Assembly: GCA_029964075.1 (NCBI GenBank)
Contig: CM057133.1
Coordinates: forward strand, 18,996,699-19,060,698
From: Patiria pectinifera
Taxonomy: Eukaryota > Echinodermata > Asteroidea > Valvatida > Asterinidae
DNA: 64,000 nucleotides
Direction of reading: 5' to 3'
Below the pieces are notes generated by a model, which searched no databases, was not told the origin of the DNA, and worked only from the letters and a program-made list of their open reading frames with translations. Shown here in pieces: positions 58,838 through 64,000 of the stretch. The stretch's first letter is position 1. Each line of letters starts with the position of its first letter. A program made the position numbers and the translations under genes.

Positions 58838-59347
58838 CAACCTCGTCCCCAGGGTGTCGAGCGGTACGCACCCACCACTACCTGCTCTCTCACCCTGGTA
58901 TTGGATCATTTGCATGTGCAAGATTTGTGAACATGTATGCAAATGAGAACAGTCTGGTGCCTGGATATACGTTACATATTAGCGTTTGTTTTTGTATGCG
59001 GTGTCTGGGGTAAAAACAGAGTCAATTCATAGCAGCGCAAGCACGGCGTGAGTTACGAAAACACAATTTTTGAAATCAAACTGTTACGATCTTATCGAAA
59101 CAACATGCAGTATCATATTTCATATTTATGAGCAAATTAGAAAGGAAATTAGTATTTTCGAGAAGGTGTTAACGAATGATCGCGAAAACACGTACCGCAC
59201 GTTGTGAATAATAGCACCAAGTACACGATAAAAATCCATTACTAGCCAATTGCGGTATCCAATCAGAATACAGGAAGAAAGTTTCCTATCCAGGGTTTAC
59301 TATTGGAAACGCGGTTGGAAAAAAAGTAAGCACCGGGGACGAGGTTG
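58838..59347. mobile_element. 510-bp CAACCTCG-ended MITE
   Basis: Starts caacctcgtccccagg, ends ccggggacgaggttg. It abuts the right end of the CGGCACC element. Full-length reference for the copies at 1-187 and 16430-16530. No clear target duplication here, so its right side may have been altered. Confidence 0.82.
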
Positions 59348-60171
59348 GACTAGAATAGACTCGGCGGTGAAAAACTGATGAAAAGAGTCTACAAACATGT
59401 ACAAGTTTAACGTTGCTTTCGAGTTTATTTTCCAGATTAAGGTCGGTCAACATCGCATATGGAATTTCTGAACCCAGCGGCCCAATAGATAAGACTACAT
59501 AGAATACTAGGATGTAAAAATTAACTTCTCCAACAAGGTAAAAATGTTGAAAATATCGGTCATAATTTTTTTCGCCCGGTTTTGAGCACTTTATACCCTG
59601 GACTCCCTCCGTTACGTAGGGAGGAAAGGGAGTCCACCTGGGCTAATCAACAATTAGCCCCATAAATGTGGCCTATTTACTGGACTGCCTCCCTAAACAT
59701 AGGCCACACATCCACATGTACAAAAATCGTGTTGACTGCGCCAAATTTTGATTTTCACATTTAGGCTTAGTTTGTAGGGTTTTTTTGCTTTAGAAGCATA
59801 CTCACCCTCTTTATAGGCTAGTCAGAAAGTGCTGCCTTTTTCAGATGTATATTTTTTGTGAAATTTCCAGATTCATTTTTACACGTTTGCGTATCAAAAT
59901 TTCAACATTAAATTTCACAAAAATTAGACACCTGAAAAAGGCAGCACTTTCTGACTAGCCTATAAAGAGGGCGAGTATGCTTCTAAAGCAAAACAAGTAA
60001 GGTGTGTTTACAAACACAAATGCCCCGCAACCGTGACTGTTTCCATGACATAACACATACTCTTTTAACATCAACTTACATGTACCTTGGTCACATGGAA
60101 CATTCATTGACAGCATTAGTGTCTTCTGTAGGTTTTAAATGAATTAATCCCTAATCCCTATGATCTCAGAA

Positions 60172-60772
60172 TAAATACAAGATTTCTATTATTTTAGCCA
60201 CTGTGACCTTGACCCTTGACCTTTCGACCCCTAATGTGATAGGCTTCTTAGGATTACCAAGAACAATACACAAACCAAATTTGAATTTCATATGTAAAGT
60301 ATTTCTCAAGTTATCGCGCTGACAAAATTTCTTTTGTTTTAGTCACTGTGACCTTGACCCTTGACCTTTCGGCCCCAAATGCAAAAGGGTTCTTAGGATT
60401 ACCAAGAACAATACACAAACCAAATTTGAATTTCATATGTAAAGTATTTCTCAAGTTATCGCGCTGACAAAATTTCTTTTGTTTTAGTCACTGTGACCTT
60501 GACCCTTGACCTTTCGGCCCCAAATGCAAAAGGGTTCTTAGGATTACCAAGAACAATACACAAACCAAATTTGAAGTTCATATGTAAAGTATTTCTCAAG
60601 TTATCGCGCTGACAAAATTTCTTTTGTTTTAGTCACTGTGACCTTGACCCTTGACCTTTCGGCCCCAAATGCAAAAGGGTTCTTAGGATTACCAAGAACA
60701 ATACACAAACCAAATTTGAAGTTCATATGTTAAGTATTTCTAAAGTTATCGCGCTGACAAGATTTGTCCGGA
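60172..60772. repeat. Four-copy 145-bp tandem array
   Basis: Units with cactgtgaccttgaccctt at about 60198, 60344, 60489 and 60634, each followed by ggattaccaagaacaata and agtatttctcaagttatcgc. The last three are almost identical, so the expansion is recent. Followed by a cacacacacgcacgcac microsatellite at 60774-60830. Confidence 0.9.
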
Positions 60773-60993
60773 CACACACACACACGCACGCACGCACCCA
60801 CCCACTAACACACCCACACACACACCCACGGAAGGACAAGGCGGAAACAGTATGCCCCTTCGGCTTCGCCGCGGGGCATAAAAATCCTACAAACTAAGCC
60901 TAAATGTGAAAATCAAAATTTGGCAAAGTCGACACGCTTTTTGTACATGTGGATGTGTGGCCTATGTTTACGGAGGCAGTCCAGTAAATAGGC

Positions 60994-62190
60994 TAGCTGG
61001 AGTTACCCAGCCCTGAGTTTTATCATTGGGTTGTCATCTAGGGCTGAGGTAGCTCTACTGAGTGGAGCGTGGGGGAGTACCCGTAATTCAACGCTCCACT
61101 CAGTAGAGCTAGGGCTGGAGCTAGTTTCTCTCGTAACCGATAGTATAGGCAAAAAATTTTGGAAAATGTTGAATTTTGTCCCCGTAACACACTAATTGCA
61201 ACTGCAACTCACCCCAAACTTGCCTGGAATAACCATTACACAGGTCCTTGAAGTAAAAAACGATCCACGATGACGATTCAGCCTACAATTGCAGTGAAAA
61301 AAGGAGGAATAACCGCTAACCTGACAACCTGACAGGCATGGCCAGGACAGCAATTGGTTTGTGCACACAAAAAATTGTGTACAATGAATGGCGGTCGGTT
61401 ACCGGTACCAAGGCCAAGTTCGGGCAAGGATCATTAGTCGACTAGTGGTTGATTTGTGACGTACCTTACTCCTGCGCACTGATACATGTAGCAATGTCCG
61501 AGCGTCTCTTGTCAAACGCTGGTCAAAATGTCATCGCAAAACTTTTGGATCCTGGCTCTCTGCTAGCGTTATGAATGCGCGTGGCTATTGGTTACCAGCG
61601 AAGCAACCAACCCCAGTAGGCTGTTTCCAAAGCCTATTGGCTGTTGGCGCATGACGTCACACGGAAGCGTAACACCCGATGACTGTTTCATGCACTATCG
61701 GTTGCGGTTCCAGTACCGCAGCTGTGATGCGAGTGGTAAACTTCATATGAGTGCATGAAACAGTCATCGGGTGTTACGCTTCCGCGTGACGTCATGCGCC
61801 AACAGCCAATAGCCAGCCGGCAAAAACGACTAGTTGACAGCCTGGTACCGGTAACCGACCGCCATTCATTATACACACTTTTTTTGTGTGCACAAACCAA
61901 TTGCTGTCCTGGCCATGCCTGTAAGGTTGTCAGGTTAGCGGTTATTCCTCCTTTTTTTCACTGCAATTGTAGGCTGAATCTTCATCATGGATCGTTTTTT
62001 ACTTCAAGGACCTGTGTAATGGTTATTCCAGGCAAGTTTGGGGTGAGTTGCAGTTGCAATTAGTGTGTTACGGGGACAAAATTCAACATTTTTCAAAACT
62101 TTTTGCCTATACTATCGGTTACGAGAGAAACTAGCTCCGGCCCTAGATGACAACCCAATGATAAAACTCAGGGCTGGGTAACTCCAGCTA
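60994..62190. mobile_element. Element E2, MULE-like, with 9-bp target duplication
   Basis: Ends tagctggagttacccag / ctgggtaactccagcta, arms of about 350-420 bases, and perfect 9-bp duplication taaataggc at 60985-60993 and 62191-62199. Long inverted ends and 9-bp duplications point to the Mutator (MULE) group. A second inverted pair (61625-61690 / 61750-61815) lies at the centre. No transposase frame. Confidence 0.85.
61050..61111. mobile_element. 62-bp hairpin inserted in the left arm of E2
   Basis: tagctctactgagtggagcg and its inverse cgctccactcagtagagcta. The right arm of E2 lacks it, so it is a later insertion. Flanks gggctgagg and gggctggag look like a slightly altered 9-bp duplication, and the first five bases equal those of E2. 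Confidence 0.75.
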
Positions 62191-62204
62191 TAAATAGGCC
62201 ACAT

Positions 62205-62350
62205 TTATGGGGCTAATCAACAAATGTCGTAGACTCACAACTTACATGAATGAAAATAACTTGTGGGATCCTAATCAGTCTGCATATAGACCCTACCATA
62301 GTACTGAAAGTGCACTTATTAAAGTCAAAAATGACATTTTGTCTGCCATG
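62205..62350 (+). pseudogene. Fragment of a LINE reverse transcriptase
   Basis: Reads RRLTTYMNENNLWDPNQSAY then RPYHSTESALIKVKNDIL. QSAYRPxHSTExALxKVxND is a conserved block of CR1/L2-type reverse transcriptase, also present in the intact frame at the right edge as QSAYRPAHSTETALLTVHDA. Its upstream part was cut by E1 and its downstream part by the minus-strand LINE. Confidence 0.8.
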
Positions 62351-62477
62351 GATAATAATAATAATAATAATAACTGGATTTATAGAGCGCCAAATTGCCA
62401 AAGGATACAAGGCGCTGAAACAAAGAAAGAAGAACTACAGAAAGAACAACAGAAAAACAACAAGGGCGTACGACCAG
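62351..62477 (-). mobile_element. 3' UTR and (TTA)n tail of the minus-strand LINE
   Basis: On the minus strand: after the stop, gcgccttgtatcctttggc, then ggcgctctataaatccag and a (tta)n run. This is a typical L2/CR1 3' end and fixes the element border at the plus-strand RT fragment. Confidence 0.78.
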
Positions 62478-64000
62478 CTATGGTGTGGGAAAAAAATAGG
62501 TTTTGAGAGCCTTCTTGAAGGTTGGCACAGTATCGGAGTTTCTGATAGGGATGGGTAGACTATTCCACAATCGGGGAGCAGCAATAGAGAAGGCCCGATC
62601 ACCCGCGAGTTTATTTGTCCTCTGGACAACAAGAGATTTCCCATGAGAAGAGCGAAGGGAGTGAGACCCGGTTCGAATTGAGAGAAGAGAAGAGAGGTAA
62701 TCAGGGGCAGAGGAGTTGAGAGATTTGTAAGTGTGGACCATAGTACGGAATTGAATGCGTTGTGCAACTGGAAGCCAGTGTAACTGGTTAAGAAGGGGAG
62801 ATGTATGTGTGTAAATGGGCATCTGGAAAATGAGCCTAGCACATCTGTTTTGAAGCCGTTGAAGACGAGAAAGATCTTTCTTTGAGATACCGTTAAGTAA
62901 GCAGCAGCCGTAGTCTAATTTCGAGAGAAATAAGGCGCGGACTGCATTATGGCAGGCATTAAGGTCAAGGAACTTCCTGATCCGACTGAGGTTACGGATA
63001 TGCCAGTTTAAGGATCGGCAGAGTTGAGTGATGTGGTCCGACATCTTCATGTATCGGTCGAAAACAACTCCTAAGTTTCTGACTGACAAGGAAGGATGAA
63101 TTACACGGCCGTTGAGATCGAAGGTGAGGTGTTGGAGACGTTTGAAGTGAGTGGGTGAGGCTGCGATGAAAAATTCTGTCTTGTCTGGATTCATCTTGAG
63201 TTTGTTTGTGACCAACCAGGATTGAAGTTCTCTGACACACTGAGATAAACGAAACAGAGAACATTCAGCATCTCCAGGCTGGGAAGGATTGAAAGTTAAG
63301 AACAACTGTACGTCATCAGCATATATGTGGTACTGAATTGAGTGACGGCGAATAATTTGACCGATGGTGTGGGAGTAATAAGTGAAGATTTGTGGACCGA
63401 TGACAGATCCCTGAGGAACACCATATTTAAGCTGAACCTCAGAAGAGAGGGCATCCTTCACACAGACCTGACTCGTTCTGTCACTCAAGTAAGAGCGAAA
63501 CCACTGGTGGACGGATCCATATAGACCGAAGTCGTTTGTGAGGCGCTGTAAAAGAATGTTGTGATCGACTGTGTCGAATGCAGCCGACAAGTCGATCATA
63601 ACGAGGAAAACTGCCTGATGTGCATCAATAGCTCTGAGAAAGGCATCATGAACTGTAAGAAGTGCTGTTTCAGTACTATGAGCAGGTCGGTAAGCGGACT
63701 GGAGTGGTTCAGACAGGTTATTGGACTGAACGAAAGTAGCAACCTGTGAGGAAACCACTTTTTCAATGAGTTTACCGAGGAAAGGTAAGTTGGACACAGG
63801 TCGGTAACTCGTGAGTTGCTGACTGTCCAGAGATGGCTTCTTCAGGACAGGAGTGATCCTAGCTTTACGGAGCTCAGCCGGAAACACACCCGAAGACAGT
63901 GAGCAATTCACGATGCGACACAAAATCTGAATGAGAGCAGGTAGGTGTTTTTTGACCAACCAAGTGGGCATGGGGTCGAGATCACATGATTTAGATGGAC
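62478..64000 (-). CDS. LINE ORF2 reverse transcriptase (CR1/L2-like), 5' end outside the window
   Basis: Open frame without stops from the window edge to a TAG at 62478. The visible part begins PSKSCDLDPMPTWLVKKHLP, then NCSLSSGVFPAELRKARITP, SYRPVSNLPFLGKLIEKVV, IDLSAAFDTVDHNILL, GVPQGSVIGPQIF and the catalytic YADD (YHIYADDVQLF). The C terminus has LHWLPVAQRIQFRTMVHTYK and RLWNSLPIPIR. The enzyme would copy its RNA at the target site. The endonuclease domain should be in the missing part. The lack of any stop or frameshift in 507 codons suggests a young copy. Confidence 0.92.
   Translation of the reverse strand, partial: PSKSCDLDPMPTWLVKKHLPALIQILCRIVNCSLSSGVFPAELRKARITPVLKKPSLDSQQLTSYRPVSNLPFLGKLIEKVVSSQVATFVQSNNLSEPLQSAYRPAHSTETALLTVHDAFLRAIDAHQAVFLVMIDLSAAFDTVDHNILLQRLTNDFGLYGSVHQWFRSYLSDRTSQVCVKDALSSEVQLKYGVPQGSVIGPQIFTYYSHTIGQIIRRHSIQYHIYADDVQLFLTFNPSQPGDAECSLFRLSQCVRELQSWLVTNKLKMNPDKTEFFIAASPTHFKRLQHLTFDLNGRVIHPSLSVRNLGVVFDRYMKMSDHITQLCRSLNWHIRNLSRIRKFLDLNACHNAVRALFLSKLDYGCCLLNGISKKDLSRLQRLQNRCARLIFQMPIYTHTSPLLNQLHWLPVAQRIQFRTMVHTYKSLNSSAPDYLSSLLSIRTGSHSLRSSHGKSLVVQRTNKLAGDRAFSIAAPRLWNSLPIPIRNSDTVPTFKKALKTYFFPTP

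Larger units (their letters stand above)
59653..62217. mobile_element. Element E1 with attagcccc ends, interrupted by E2
   Basis: Left end attagccccataaatgtgg and right end ccacatttatggggctaat. The left inverted repeat continues to about 59785; its partner is split into 60884-60993 and 62200-62217 by insertion of E2. caaca stands directly on both sides. Interior has a 210-bp hairpin (59786-59994), a tandem array and an (ac)n run. Confidence 0.78.

Overview
This is eukaryotic genomic DNA. It has long AT-rich introns, GT-AG splice sites, many transposon copies and no compact operons. The gene content (a macrodomain PARP of the PARP14 class) and the repeats (tRNA-headed SINE, CR1/L2-like LINE, foldback elements like the TU elements of sea urchins, tacatgtaca-rich microsatellites) suggest a marine invertebrate. 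A deuterostome such as an echinoderm is most likely, but the species cannot be named from the sequence.

One host gene is recognisable. It lies on the minus strand from about 53.9 kb down to 2.8 kb and both ends run out of the window. I assembled 26 exons by eye; every junction has GT/AG borders and compatible codon phase. In order the protein has the end of a first RRM, a low-complexity acidic/Pro/Gln linker, three further RRM-like domains, a block of KH-like repeats, three macrodomains, and a final KH-like segment. About 2,070 residues are inside the window if every exon is used. The WWE and ADP-ribosyltransferase domains expected after the last KH are not visible and should lie left of position 1. 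By family knowledge the product would be an ADP-ribose-binding, ADP-ribosylating protein that also contacts RNA, acting in innate immune and stress responses.

The 5' half of the gene has been reshaped by duplication. A linker exon plus RRM half-exon pair exists twice (36.9-34.6 kb and 31.7-29.4 kb) with matching codon phases, so the pairs can serve as alternative cassettes. A third, damaged linker exon copy sits at 32.0-32.3 kb. A short acidic exon is also present twice (49.5 and 38.7 kb).

The introns are packed with mobile DNA. Notable are a Helentron-like stack of three nested elements with a 172-bp tandem array full of TGACGTCA palindromes (40.6-47.1 kb); a triple nest at 15.1-17.1 kb with a target duplication around each layer; a hAT-type element with 8-bp duplications (50.6-51.6 kb); four same-sized Harbinger-like MITEs; a MULE-like nest at 59.7-62.2 kb; and a 5'-open LINE reverse transcriptase at the right edge that landed in an older opposite-strand LINE fragment. 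No rRNA, functional tRNA, CRISPR array or bacterial feature was found.
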